Source of the DNA: Streptomyces sp. ERV7
GTDB lineage: Bacteria; Actinomycetota; Actinomycetes; Streptomycetales; Streptomycetaceae
Reading direction: 5' to 3'
Length of the DNA: 64,000 nucleotides
Assembly: GCF_001653515.1 (NCBI RefSeq)
Contig: NZ_LYOY01000029.1
Coordinates: forward strand, 1,704,161-1,768,160
Shown here: in pieces, positions 35,971 to 45,048 of the stretch
Layout of the letters: the number at the start of each line of letters is the position of its first letter
Numbering within the stretch: position 1 is the first letter of the stretch
The notes under the pieces: generated by a model
What the model saw: only the letters and a program-made list of their open reading frames with translations
Told to the model about the DNA's origin: nothing
The model's database searches: none
Program-made: the position numbers and the translations under genes

Positions 35971-37523
35971 GAGGCACCGGCTCCCGCCGGCCGGACGCCG
36001 GGGGGCGGGCCCGGGCGCCGCATCTCCTTGGCCAGCCGCGTGCTCACCGCGATGCCGAGCACGCAGATGATCCCGGTGACCAGGAAGACGCTGGTGACGG
36101 CGGAGCTGAGGCCGGACCTCAGCAGTTCCACCAGATCGGCGGGGAACTTGGACTCGTCCGAGAAGAGCATCTCGCTCACCCCGCGCGGACCGGCCTCGTG
36201 CACGAGGTCCGCGGCCTTGCCGTTGAGCTGCTTCGTCTCGTCCACGAACAGGTAGTACTGGAGGACGCCGAGCATGCTGACGCCGATCATCCCGCCGAAC
36301 TCACGGGCGAGCTGGGTGATGGACGTTCCGATGCCCATCAGATGGGGCGGCAGCGCGGACTGGACCGCGATCGTCAGGACCGGGAGGCCGACGCCGGTGC
36401 CCGCGCCGATCAGCAGCGTGTACGCCGCGGTCGTCCACGCGGACGTACTGGTGTCCAGCGTCATCAGGGCGCCGAAGCCGAGGGCGAGCAGGAACATCGA
36501 GAGCATCGCCATCGCCCGGATGCCCGCCTTGAAGATGGCCCGGCCGGCGAAGAGGCTGCCCACGATGCTGGCGACCTGGAAGGGGAAGAGGGTGAGTCCG
36601 GTCTTGCCGATCGAGCCGCCGGTCACGCCCTGGGCGAAGACCGGCACGAAGAAGATCGCGCTGTACATCACCAGGCCGATGACGAAGTTCACGACGAACG
36701 CCGCGGTCAACGCGCCGTTGGAGAACAGGGCCAGCGGAATGATCGGTGACTCGTGGCGCCGCTCGACCCTCAGGAAGGCGACGAACGCGGCGATGCCGGT
36801 GCCCAGGGCGACCCACACGGTCCACTCCCCCAGGTCCCGCTTCTCACCCGCCTCGTAGAGGGCGAAGAGCACCGCGGCGATGGCGTACGTGACGAGTACG
36901 GCACCGAGGACGTCGATCTTCTGCCCGGTGGACTCGGTCCGGTGCTCCTGGTAGTCCCGGTGGATCAGCCAGGCGGCCAGCAGCAGGATCGGCGGGTTGA
37001 TGAAGAACGCCCAGCGCCAGCCGACGTACTCACCGATCCCACTGCCGACCAGCGGGCCGAGCAGGCTGCTCAGACCGAACACGGAGGCGAAGATCCCCTG
37101 GAGGCGGCTGCGCAGCCGCGGCGGGAACTGGAGGCCGATGACGGCCATGCCGATCGGGAAGAGCGCCGCCGCGCCGAGGCCCTGCAGCGCACGCGCCGCC
37201 ACCAGCTCGACCATGCTCCGGGAGAGCCCGCACCAAATGGAGCCCACCACGAAAATGGCGATGCCGATGTAAATCATGCGCTTCCGGCCGAGGTGGTCGG
37301 AGAATTTCCCGTACAGCGGCAGCAGGGCGGTGAGCGCGAGCATATAGCTGCCGAACACCCAGGCAGAAAGCTCGACATGGCCGAACTCCGCGACAATGGT
37401 GGGAGTCACGGTGCCTGCGATGGTCGAGTCGAGTGCCGAGACCGTCATCGCCAGAATGAAGCCCCATACCGGGGTCAACAAATGACCTATCGGTTCCTTC
37501 TCGGTCTTTGTCGCAGCACTCAT
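35943..37523 (-). CDS. MFS drug exporter, DHA2 (EmrB/QacA) family
   Basis: A 526-residue exporter expected to have 14 membrane helices. Motif C-like and family hallmarks: AMTVSALDSTIAGTVTPTIVAEF, the loop LYGKFSDHLGRKRMIYIG between helices 2 and 3, and ARALQGLGAAALFPIGMAVIG. It is probably the product efflux pump of the cluster, and is divergent from the ligase operon with about 290 bp of shared promoter region. ATG 37523 follows AAAGGAA. The last residues (SPAGRPPAR) are read from DNA of the truncated flanking gene, so the C-tail is a junction product. Confidence 0.9.
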   Translation of the reverse strand: MSAATKTEKEPIGHLLTPVWGFILAMTVSALDSTIAGTVTPTIVAEFGHVELSAWVFGSYMLALTALLPLYGKFSDHLGRKRMIYIGIAIFVVGSIWCGLSRSMVELVAARALQGLGAAALFPIGMAVIGLQFPPRLRSRLQGIFASVFGLSSLLGPLVGSGIGEYVGWRWAFFINPPILLLAAWLIHRDYQEHRTESTGQKIDVLGAVLVTYAIAAVLFALYEAGEKRDLGEWTVWVALGTGIAAFVAFLRVERRHESPIIPLALFSNGALTAAFVVNFVIGLVMYSAIFFVPVFAQGVTGGSIGKTGLTLFPFQVASIVGSLFAGRAIFKAGIRAMAMLSMFLLALGFGALMTLDTSTSAWTTAAYTLLIGAGTGVGLPVLTIAVQSALPPHLMGIGTSITQLAREFGGMIGVSMLGVLQYYLFVDETKQLNGKAADLVHEAGPRGVSEMLFSDESKFPADLVELLRSGLSSAVTSVFLVTGIICVLGIAVSTRLAKEMRRPGPPPGVRPAGAGASPAGRPPAR

Positions 37524-37812
37524 CCGCAGCTGGTTCCTTTCCTGTGACAGCGCGCCCTGACGGACCTCCAAACCAGGCTCGTGGAGCCGTACGGGTAGAT
37601 CAACTTCCCAACGGCGCAGTCTCGGTGGGCCCCCTTCCCGGTTGCGCACTCGGGTCCCGCAGGGAGCGGATCAGGACCTGTTCACGGGGTCCGGACCGGC
37701 CCCTTTTCCCAAAGTCGCAAGCGATCACGTTTCCCGTCCAGGATGCGCAGCACACAACTCCTGCCGCCCGGCCAATGCTTGAACCCATCAGCCGATGGAG
37801 GAGCAGGTTTCA

Positions 37813-39237
37813 GTGGACGTCATACGCGACCGAATGATTGCGGGGCAGTCCTCCATCCTGGGGGTGTACAACTTCCTGGAGGAGAACGAAAGTCTGCCCG
37901 CGGGACAACTGGCGGCGCGACAGCGGCATCTCCTGCGCAAGCAGCTTTCCTACGCACGGCGGGAGTCGCCCTATTTCGCGAACATCCTGCGCCATCACAC
38001 GGTCGAAGACCTGCTGAACTCCCCGGAGCGCTGGGCCGATCTGCCGCTGATGGACAAGTCCGTCCTGCTGGAGAACTTCGACGTGGTCAGGACGCGCAAC
38101 GACATCACGTACCCGCGCGTCCACGAGTACCTGTCGGACCGGTCCTTGGCGGACGAGCCGTTCCACGGCTCGGACCTCCTGGTGGTCAGCACCGCCGGCA
38201 CCTCGGGCAAGTCCGGCTACTTCGTCTACGACCAGCGGGAGCAGGCCCACATCAGGGCCCAGTACTTCCGCTTCATGCGGGCGATCCTGGCCGGGATCGA
38301 GCCGCGGGGCCCGCTCAGGTCGGCGGCCATCATCGTCACCGGCGCCCACATGATCGGCTACAAGATGCAGCAGCATCTGCCGCCGGAGTTCTTCCGCATG
38401 ATCCCCGTGCTGCGGGAGGGCCGTGCGGTGACCGTCGAGGAGACGGCCGCGGAGCTGGCGGACTTCAACCCGCAGATCCTCACCTGCTTCGGCTCGACGC
38501 TGCGCATGCTCACCGAGTACAAGGAGGCCAACCCCGACTTCGCCTGGCGCCCGCTGGCCCTGATCAACACGGGTGCGACGCTGGAACGGGACGTACAGAA
38601 GCGGGCGCTGGCGGCCTTCGAGGGCGTCCGCATCTTCGACCTCTACGGCTCCACGGACACCGGGTACATCGGCTGGACCTGCGAGCACGGCTCGATGCAC
38701 CTCAACACGGACTGCCTGAAGATCGAGATCCTCGACGAGGACGGCCGCCCGGCCGCCGAGGGCGAGTCCGGCTCGATCGTCCTCACCAGCCTCTGGCACC
38801 GCACACTGCCGATCATCCGCTACCGGCTCGGTGACCTGATGTCGGTGAGCACTGAGCGCTGTGCCTGCGGCCGGAGCCTGCCCGTGGTCAAGGAGCTGCT
38901 GGGACGGGAGAACACCCTGCTCTACCGGCGCTCGGACACCGGTGTCTCCCCGGTGCCGCAGGGCGTGTTCATGGAGATGTTCGAGACCATCAGCGGGGTC
39001 AAGCGCTTCCGGCTGGTGCAGGAGTCGCTGGACAAGGTGACGGTGTCCGTGGTGCCGCTGCCCGGCGGCGAGCCGGGTCTCGCCGAGCGAGTGGCCCAGC
39101 GGGTCACTCCCGTCTTCGGCGCGGGCGCCTCGGTGGACGTCCACGTCGTGGACGCCCTGGTGCCGCCCGCGTCGGGCAAGCTCCTGCCGGTCGAGCGGCT
39201 CTTCGACCCGGCCGCGGAGCGCACGGGCCGACGATGA
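37813..39237 (+). CDS. PaaK-like adenylate-forming ligase 1
   Basis: A 474-residue member of the phenylacetate-CoA ligase (PaaK) branch of adenylating enzymes. It has ATP loop STAGTSGKSG (about 126-135), aromatic/AMP motif DLYGSTDTGYIG, hinge region YRLGDLM and the CACGRSLP cysteine pair. It should activate an aryl or acyl carboxylate as AMP ester, for transfer to CoA or directly to an amine. GTG 37813 follows GGAGGAG at good distance; the ATG at 37795 overlaps that site and is less likely. First gene of the long coupled operon; the next gene overlaps by ATGA. Confidence 0.88.
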   Translation: MDVIRDRMIAGQSSILGVYNFLEENESLPAGQLAARQRHLLRKQLSYARRESPYFANILRHHTVEDLLNSPERWADLPLMDKSVLLENFDVVRTRNDITYPRVHEYLSDRSLADEPFHGSDLLVVSTAGTSGKSGYFVYDQREQAHIRAQYFRFMRAILAGIEPRGPLRSAAIIVTGAHMIGYKMQQHLPPEFFRMIPVLREGRAVTVEETAAELADFNPQILTCFGSTLRMLTEYKEANPDFAWRPLALINTGATLERDVQKRALAAFEGVRIFDLYGSTDTGYIGWTCEHGSMHLNTDCLKIEILDEDGRPAAEGESGSIVLTSLWHRTLPIIRYRLGDLMSVSTERCACGRSLPVVKELLGRENTLLYRRSDTGVSPVPQGVFMEMFETISGVKRFRLVQESLDKVTVSVVPLPGGEPGLAERVAQRVTPVFGAGASVDVHVVDALVPPASGKLLPVERLFDPAAERTGRR

Positions 39238-40316
39238 GAACGGGCTTCGCCGACCTCCACCACACCGTCCTCAAGGGCGACCTGTGCAGTTACTGCGGCG
39301 GCTGCGTACCGGCGTGTCCGGCCGATGTGCTCTCGTACGCCCGGGAACGGCCGGTCATCGACGGGCCCTGCGCGTCCGGCTGCCGGATCTGTTTCGACGT
39401 CTGCCCGGAGAACCAGGCCAACAGTACGGTCCTCGACGCCTACATGGCGGACCACCGGCCCGCCGTGGAGCGGCAGTTGGTGGGCCGGCTGGCCGATCCG
39501 GACCTGCTGGCCCGGACCGGATCGGGCGGCGTGACGACCGGACTCGCGCTGTATCTGCTGGAGTCCGGACGCGTGGACGCGGTGGTCCTGACGGGCTTCG
39601 GCGGGGCCAACGCCTGGACGCCCCGTCCGATGATCGCGACCACGCGGGACGAGGTGGTCGCGGCGAGCGGCCCCAAGTACGCGCTCACTCCCACGCTCTC
39701 GGTGCTGGACCGCATCGCGGACGAGGGATACGAGCGGGTGATGTTCGTGGGCCTGCCCTGCCACATCGAGTCGCTGCGGCAGCTCCAGACGGCCGGGGAC
39801 CGGCTGGCGGACCGGCCGCGCCGCGCGGTGCGGGCCATCACCCACGCCGTCGGCCTGTGGTGCGGCAACAACTTCCGCGCCGAGGGCACCGAACGCTTCA
39901 TCTCCGCGGCCGGGATCGACCCGGCCGAGGTCACCGAGGTCGGGTACACCCGCCGGGACGGCCGGCTCGAATTCAGCGTCACCACCCCGGACGGCTCCGC
40001 CGGAGCCCCGTTCGGCCAGTACCTGGGCTATCTGCTGGCCGGGCAGACGGCTCCCTCCTGCCAGGGCTGCCGCCGCTGGCACGCCGCATACGCCGACATC
40101 TCCGTCGGCGGCCTGGACACCCCCGGACTGAAGTGGTCCGGATTCATGGTGCAGACGCGCGAGGGCCAGGACCTGGTCAGCGGCGCCGAGGCCGCCGGTT
40201 ACATCACCGTCCAGGACATGCCGCTCGACGAGCGCGCCCGGCTCGGACGGAAGAACACACGATCCCGCGGATTCGGAACCCCGAAGCCGCGCAACAGCGA
40301 GGGGAACCAGCGATGA
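39234..40316 (+). CDS. Coenzyme F420 hydrogenase/dehydrogenase beta subunit-like Fe-S flavoprotein
   Basis: A 360-residue FrhB-type protein. Two 4Fe-4S sites are visible: Cys18/21/24/28 (LCSYCGGCVPACP) and Cys46/50/53/57 (CASGCRICFDVCP). The flavin/F420 domain contains GSGGVTTGLALYLLESG, MFVGLPCHIESLRQL and a late SCQGCRRWHAAYADISVGG. In hydrogenases FrhB moves electrons between FAD and F420. Here there is no hydrogenase partner, so it likely serves as a reductase or electron carrier for a cluster reaction. Start and stop overlap both neighbours by ATGA. Confidence 0.85.
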   Translation: MRTGFADLHHTVLKGDLCSYCGGCVPACPADVLSYARERPVIDGPCASGCRICFDVCPENQANSTVLDAYMADHRPAVERQLVGRLADPDLLARTGSGGVTTGLALYLLESGRVDAVVLTGFGGANAWTPRPMIATTRDEVVAASGPKYALTPTLSVLDRIADEGYERVMFVGLPCHIESLRQLQTAGDRLADRPRRAVRAITHAVGLWCGNNFRAEGTERFISAAGIDPAEVTEVGYTRRDGRLEFSVTTPDGSAGAPFGQYLGYLLAGQTAPSCQGCRRWHAAYADISVGGLDTPGLKWSGFMVQTREGQDLVSGAEAAGYITVQDMPLDERARLGRKNTRSRGFGTPKPRNSEGNQR

Positions 40317-41137
40317 ACGAGGGGAAGAGCCTGCGCAGCCGCCGCCTCATGTCCGAAGCGGGGCGGTCCCTGATCGTCCCGATGGACCACGGCATCAGCC
40401 TCGGCGCCACCACGGGTCTGCGCGACATCGCCGCCACCGTCGGGCAGGTCTCCGACGGGGGCGCCAACGGTGTCGTCCTGCACAAGGGCCTGGTGCCCAC
40501 CGTGCAGCGGAGCCTGCGCCCTGAGACGGCCCTGATCGTGCACATGAGCGCCTCGACCTCCCTGGGCGTCCACATCAACCGCAAGGTGGCGGTGTGCACC
40601 GTCGCCGAGGCGGTCCGGCTCGGCGCGGACGCGGTCAGCGTGCACATCAACGCCGGCACCGAGACCGAGCCCGAGCAGCTGGTGGACACGGCCAAGATCG
40701 CCGAGGAGTGCGCCCTGTGGGGCGTGCCCCTGCTGGCCATGGTGTACGTCCGCAGCTCGGCGGAGGACGAGCACAACCCGGTGAAGGTGGGCCACGCGGC
40801 CCGGATGGCGGCCGAGCTCGGCGCCGACCTGGTCAAGTGCCACTACACCGGCGACCCCGACACCTTCGCCCAGGTCGTCGAGGGCTGCCCGGCGCCGGTC
40901 CTGATCGCCGGCGGGGCGGCGCACGGAGACGTGCGCAAGCTCTTCACGACCGTGGCGGAGGCGCTCGACGCGGGCGCGGCGGGTGTGTCGATGGGCCGCA
41001 ACATCTTCGAGTCCCCCGATGTGACGGGCCTGACCGCGCACCTCGGCAAGCTCATCCATCACGGCTGGTCCGCGGACCGCGTCTACGACGCGTACCAGGA
41101 ACACCTGGCGTCCGACCGGCCCCTCGCGGCTGTCTGA
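40313..41137 (+). CDS. 2-amino-4,5-dihydroxy-6-oxo-7-(phosphooxy)heptanoate synthase-like aldolase (GriI homologue)
   Basis: DhnA-type class I aldolase of 274 residues. Schiff-base Lys175 in ADLVKCHYTGDP, Asp25 in VPMDHGIS and Tyr145 in AMVYVRSS match the family of archaeal aminohept-ulosonate synthases and GriI. GriI joins aspartate semialdehyde with dihydroxyacetone phosphate to give the C7 precursor of 3-amino-4-hydroxybenzoate in grixazone biosynthesis. The downstream GriH-like gene makes this assignment strong. ATG 40313 overlaps the previous stop (ATGA). Confidence 0.92.
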   Translation: MNEGKSLRSRRLMSEAGRSLIVPMDHGISLGATTGLRDIAATVGQVSDGGANGVVLHKGLVPTVQRSLRPETALIVHMSASTSLGVHINRKVAVCTVAEAVRLGADAVSVHINAGTETEPEQLVDTAKIAEECALWGVPLLAMVYVRSSAEDEHNPVKVGHAARMAAELGADLVKCHYTGDPDTFAQVVEGCPAPVLIAGGAAHGDVRKLFTTVAEALDAGAAGVSMGRNIFESPDVTGLTAHLGKLIHHGWSADRVYDAYQEHLASDRPLAAV

Positions 41138-41204
41138 CCACCGCGCCCGAAGCCACCACCGCCACCCCCCTCACTTTCCATCCACTCATGACCAGAAGGC
41201 GAAC

Positions 41205-42452
41205 ATGACTGACGTCCTCGACGACAAGACCAGGGCCGCTTCCCCGAAGCAGCGGGTCCCCGCGCCCCCGAAGACGGCCGCCCCGGAGCCGGCCCCCGTA
41301 CAGGCGCCGCTGCCGCCCGGCAAGAAGTACACCTGGCACGACTTCCGCAAGGCCGCCGGGCGCCCCAACACCGCCGAGATCTTCGAGGCCGTGCAGCGTC
41401 TGCACTCCGGCGGCGGCGTGGTCGTCGACGAGGAGCACCTGTCGCTGGTGCCCGCCGGGCTGCAGAAGGTCAAGCTGTTCTCCGGCGTCCCGTCGCAGGA
41501 GAAGCTGGACAGGATCCGCAAGCAGTACGACGTCCTCGTCCTGGACGCGGACGTGGTGGCCAGCAACTGGTTCGTGGAGAACGAGTCGAAGATCGGCATC
41601 ACGGTCGGCGCCTCGGTGGACGTCGTCGACCCGCCCTCCCTGGAGCGGGCGGTCGAGATGACCCGGGTGGTCAAGCTGCTGCTCGTGACGTTCAAGGACA
41701 CCACCAAGATCCCGCTGGAGATCGTCCTCGCGGACGCGCAGAACCACGGCTGCCAGACCGTCATGGGCGTCCAGGACAGCGTGGAGGCCAATGTGGTCTT
41801 CGGTGTTCTGGAGATCGGCGCCGACGGCGTGCTCGTGGAGGTCGACGACCTCACCGCGGTCCACCGCCTCCACGAGGTGCTCGTCGCCGCCCAGCGCACG
41901 CACGGGCAGCAGCTGCAGAAGATGACGATCGTCGAGACCCGGCACGTGGGCATGGGCGACCGCGCCTGCCTCGACTTCACCTCGTACATGGGACTCGACG
42001 AGGGCGTCCTGCTCGGCTGCTTCTCCGGCGGCGGCATCCTCGCCACCAGCGAGACGCACCCGCTGCCCTATATGCCGACGCGGCCGTTCCGGGTCAACGC
42101 GGGCGCGCTCCAGATGTACGTGCTGGCGCCGGACAACCGCACCTGGTACCTGTCCGACCTGCGCGCGGGCATGGAGGTGCTGGCCGTCCGCACCGACGGC
42201 ACCGCACGGCCGGTCACCGTGGGCCGCGTCAAGATCGAGCGGCGCCCCATGCTGCAGATCGTCGCGGAGGCGGCCGACGGCACCCGGGTCACCACGATCA
42301 TGCAGGAGGACTGGCACGTCCGGGTCTTCGGCACCGACTCCAAGCCCCGCAACATCACCGAACTCAAGCCCGGCGACGAGGTGTTCGGCTTCACCCAGGA
42401 GCCCGGCCGGCACGTGGGCGTCAAAGTGGACGAGCTGATCATTGAGCAGTGA
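41205..42452 (+). CDS. 3-dehydroquinate synthase II-like 3-amino-4-hydroxybenzoate synthase (GriH homologue)
   Basis: A 415-residue DHQS-II family protein with VLDADVVASNWFVENESKIG, GADGVLVEVDDL, FTSYMGLDEGVLLGCFSGGGILATSETHPLPYMPTRPFRVNAGALQMYVL and the C-terminal barrel MQEDWHVRVFG. GriH cyclises and aromatises the aldolase product to 3-amino-4-hydroxybenzoate. The first 40 residues are a Pro/Ala-rich extension of unclear use. ATG 41205 follows AGAAGG. The next gene starts at TTG within the last codons of this one, so expression is coupled. Confidence 0.92.
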   Translation: MTDVLDDKTRAASPKQRVPAPPKTAAPEPAPVQAPLPPGKKYTWHDFRKAAGRPNTAEIFEAVQRLHSGGGVVVDEEHLSLVPAGLQKVKLFSGVPSQEKLDRIRKQYDVLVLDADVVASNWFVENESKIGITVGASVDVVDPPSLERAVEMTRVVKLLLVTFKDTTKIPLEIVLADAQNHGCQTVMGVQDSVEANVVFGVLEIGADGVLVEVDDLTAVHRLHEVLVAAQRTHGQQLQKMTIVETRHVGMGDRACLDFTSYMGLDEGVLLGCFSGGGILATSETHPLPYMPTRPFRVNAGALQMYVLAPDNRTWYLSDLRAGMEVLAVRTDGTARPVTVGRVKIERRPMLQIVAEAADGTRVTTIMQEDWHVRVFGTDSKPRNITELKPGDEVFGFTQEPGRHVGVKVDELIIEQ

Positions 42453-43257
42453 CGCATGGGACGGCATCGAAGTGGTGGACGCCCACGCCCATGCCAATCG
42501 GGCGCTGGTGCCGAAGCTGCTCGCCACCATGGCGGCGGAGCGCGTCTCGGCGGCCTTCCTGGTCGCCGGGGGCGTCGTCTCCCCCATGGAGCTGTCCCAC
42601 ACCATCGTGACGGAAGGTCCGGGCCGGGACGTCGATGCCGACAACACCGAGCTCCTGGACGCGATCGGGGGCGAGCCGTCGCTCGCCGCCTTCTACTTCG
42701 CCAACCCCCACCGGGCGGCGGGTGAGCCGGACCTGGCTCTCATCGACCGGTGCGCCGGGATCAAGTTCGCCCCGGGCGTGCACGGCATCGGCCATCTGGA
42801 CCCCCGGGTCCAGTCGTACGTCGACGCCGCGGCGGAGCGCGGTCTGCCGGTGTACTCGCACTGCATCGGCAACGGCGCGCTCTCGGTGGACCAGTACGCC
42901 CGGCTCGCCCGCCGCAACCCGGAGGTGGCCTTCGTCCTGGGGCACGCCGGGCGCGGCAACTTCGACCTGGACGCCGCCCGGGAGATCCGCGACACCGAGA
43001 ACGTGCTGTTCGAGACCTCGGGCGGATTCGACTTCGTGATCAAGGACGCGGTGGAGACGCTCGGTGCCGAACGGGTCGTGTTCGGCTCGGAGTTCCCCAT
43101 CCAGCACCCACGGGTCGAGCTGACCAAGCTCTGTCTGGCCGTGGCCGAGAACGACCTGCCGGCGGTCCTCGGCGGCAACATCCGGCGCATCACATCCACC
43201 GGGAAATCCACCGAGAAATCCACCGGGACATTCAGCGGGAAGGGAGGAAGCGCATGA
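42442..43257 (+). CDS. Amidohydrolase family protein (possible benzoxazole-forming cyclase)
   Basis: A 271-residue amidohydrolase_2-type TIM barrel. Metal-site residues: His15/His17 in VVDAHAHANR, Lys108 in GIKFAPGVHG, His140 in YSHCIGN, His168 in VLGHAGRGNF; the last ligand position reads GSEFP with Glu217 where Asp is usual. In nataxazole- and A33853-type pathways an amidohydrolase closes the benzoxazole ring from an aminophenol ester or amide; the same chemistry is inferred here. TTG 42442 overlaps the DHQS gene. The tail has a STGKSTEKSTGTFSGK repeat encoded by near-identical 12-bp units. Stop overlaps the next start (ATGA). Confidence 0.8.
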   Translation: MSSDAWDGIEVVDAHAHANRALVPKLLATMAAERVSAAFLVAGGVVSPMELSHTIVTEGPGRDVDADNTELLDAIGGEPSLAAFYFANPHRAAGEPDLALIDRCAGIKFAPGVHGIGHLDPRVQSYVDAAAERGLPVYSHCIGNGALSVDQYARLARRNPEVAFVLGHAGRGNFDLDAAREIRDTENVLFETSGGFDFVIKDAVETLGAERVVFGSEFPIQHPRVELTKLCLAVAENDLPAVLGGNIRRITSTGKSTEKSTGTFSGKGGSA

Positions 43258-44543
43258 CGGACCAGGATCGGCTGGCCGCCATTGTGGGCCACGCCTACCG
43301 CAACGCGCCGCATCTGCGGGCGAAGTACCAGGCCGCGGCCGTCGATCCGACGTCCTGGTCGGACGATCTGTTCGAGCGGCTGCCGTTCACCACCAAGGAC
43401 GATCTGCGCCTCGCCTACCCGGAGGGGCTGCTCGCGGTGGACCGGACCGAGGTCGCCGTCGTCCACGAGTCCAGCGGTACGACCGGCGAGCCCACTCCGG
43501 CGTACTTCACCCGGGGCGACATCGACGAGTGGCTGGACCGGATGCTGTTCAACGGCGTCGGACTCACCGAGCGGGACGTCGTGTTCGTCAAGACGCCGTA
43601 CTCGATGCTCACCACCGCGCACCAGATGCACGGGGCCGCGCAGCGGGCCGGTGCCACGGTCATCCCGGCGGGCAACCGCAGCGAGCTGATGCCCTACAGC
43701 CGCGCCCTGCGGCTGCTGCGCGACTACCGGGCGACGGTCGCCTACTGCATGCCCGTCGAGCTGATGCTCTTCGCCCGCCGGGCCCTCGCGGCGGGGCTCG
43801 ACCCGGCCGAGGACTTCCCGGACCTCAGGGCGGCGGTGGTCAACGGCGAGGTGCTCAGCCCCGCCAAGAAGCGCTTCCTGGAGAACCTCTGGTCCATCAC
43901 GCTCTACCCGGACTACGGCTCCACCGAGACCACCACGCTGGGCGGCGCGTGCCGAGCCGGCGCCCTGCACCTGTGGTCGGAGCGGTTCCGGTTCGAGGTC
44001 CTGGACCCGGCGACCGGCAGCTGCGCGCCGCACGGTACGGGCGAGCTGGTCGTCACCTCGTACCACCGCCGCGCCATGCCGATCGTGCGCTACCGCATGG
44101 GCGACATCGTGACCGTGACCGACGCGTCCTGCCCGTGCGGCAGCGACCGGCCGCAGGTGCGGGTCCACGGGCGGGAGGCGGACCGGCTCCGTGTCGGCGG
44201 ACGGGACGTGTTCCCGATCGACGTCGAGGACGTCGTGTACGGGGCGCTCCACGGCTGCGAACCCGTCTTCTGGTCCGGTGAGGTGGACGGCGACCACCTG
44301 AGCCTGGAGCTGGAGGCCACGGAGGCCGGGGCGGCCCAGGTGCGCGAGCGCACCGACGGGCTGGCCGCGGCGCTCAAGGACCGCCTCGGGATGCGCTCCG
44401 CCATCAGCGTGGTGCCGCCCGGCACCCGGATGACGCTCGACCGGCAGGCCGAACAGGAAGCCATGTTCAAACCCGTCTATCTGCGCACGTGCGGCCAGGG
44501 CGGGCGCACCCTCGACTACACCGGTACCTCCCAGGAGCACTGA
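43254..44543 (+). CDS. PaaK-like adenylate-forming ligase 2
   Basis: A 429-residue adenylating enzyme with ATP loop HESSGTTGEPTPAYF, motif PDYGSTETTTLGG, hinge YRMGDIVTV, the CPCGSDRP pair and the C-terminal domain lysine/arginine region DRLRVGGRDVFPIDVEDVVY. It is closer in length and motifs to ligase 3 than to ligase 1. It probably activates one aromatic acid building block (3-amino-4-hydroxybenzoate or its partner). ATG 43254 follows AGGGAGGAAG and overlaps the amidohydrolase stop. The late loop RTLDYTGTSQEH is short and disordered. Confidence 0.87.
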   Translation: MTDQDRLAAIVGHAYRNAPHLRAKYQAAAVDPTSWSDDLFERLPFTTKDDLRLAYPEGLLAVDRTEVAVVHESSGTTGEPTPAYFTRGDIDEWLDRMLFNGVGLTERDVVFVKTPYSMLTTAHQMHGAAQRAGATVIPAGNRSELMPYSRALRLLRDYRATVAYCMPVELMLFARRALAAGLDPAEDFPDLRAAVVNGEVLSPAKKRFLENLWSITLYPDYGSTETTTLGGACRAGALHLWSERFRFEVLDPATGSCAPHGTGELVVTSYHRRAMPIVRYRMGDIVTVTDASCPCGSDRPQVRVHGREADRLRVGGRDVFPIDVEDVVYGALHGCEPVFWSGEVDGDHLSLELEATEAGAAQVRERTDGLAAALKDRLGMRSAISVVPPGTRMTLDRQAEQEAMFKPVYLRTCGQGGRTLDYTGTSQEH

Positions 44544-44544
44544 C

Positions 44545-45048
44545 ATGACAGACAGCCACACCCAGCCGGAGATGTCGGCCGAGGCCAAGGCCGAGATGTG
44601 GAAGGCGATGTACTTCCGTGCCCAGGCCGGCATGGAGCGCTACATGGTCTCCCACTACGGCTACGGCGCCATCGACGAGTGGATCGACTTCTCCGCGGAG
44701 GCGACCGCCAAGCAGTCCGACCGCTACAAGACCGAGGGCGCCCTCCCCTTCACCCAGAACCTCTCCCGGATCCTGGGCGACTGCTGGGGCTCGGACGTCA
44801 CCGTGCGCGAGGCGTCCGTCGAGGAGTCCAGGGTCGACATCGACAACTGCGGCATCCTCTCCTACCGGCAGGGCGCCGCGAAGCTGGGCATCGAGCTCAC
44901 CTTCGACGACCCGTGCCGCGAGTACTGCACCAAGCTCCAGTCGTCGATCGCCGCCAAGCAGGACCTGTCCGCGACGTTCGAGCTCAAGCCCGGCGGCTGC
45001 TCGTGGTGCTTCACCAGGAACGCGGAGTCCCCGTCGGAGGCGTCATGA
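44545..45048 (+). CDS. Small cysteine-rich protein resembling the ATC-hydrolase family
   Basis: A 167-residue protein without membrane segments. The last third, DDPCREYCTKLQSSIAAKQDLSATFELKPGGCSWCFTR, with two close Cys pairs, recalls the C-terminal end of the L-2-amino-thiazoline-4-carboxylate hydrolase-like family; the N-terminal half (YFRAQAGMERYMVSHYGYGAIDEWIDFSAEATA) is helical. The similarity is from memory and moderate. It starts one base after the ligase 2 stop and overlaps ligase 3 by ATGA, so it is made in step with the two ligases and may assist them. Confidence 0.6.
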   Translation: MTDSHTQPEMSAEAKAEMWKAMYFRAQAGMERYMVSHYGYGAIDEWIDFSAEATAKQSDRYKTEGALPFTQNLSRILGDCWGSDVTVREASVEESRVDIDNCGILSYRQGAAKLGIELTFDDPCREYCTKLQSSIAAKQDLSATFELKPGGCSWCFTRNAESPSEAS

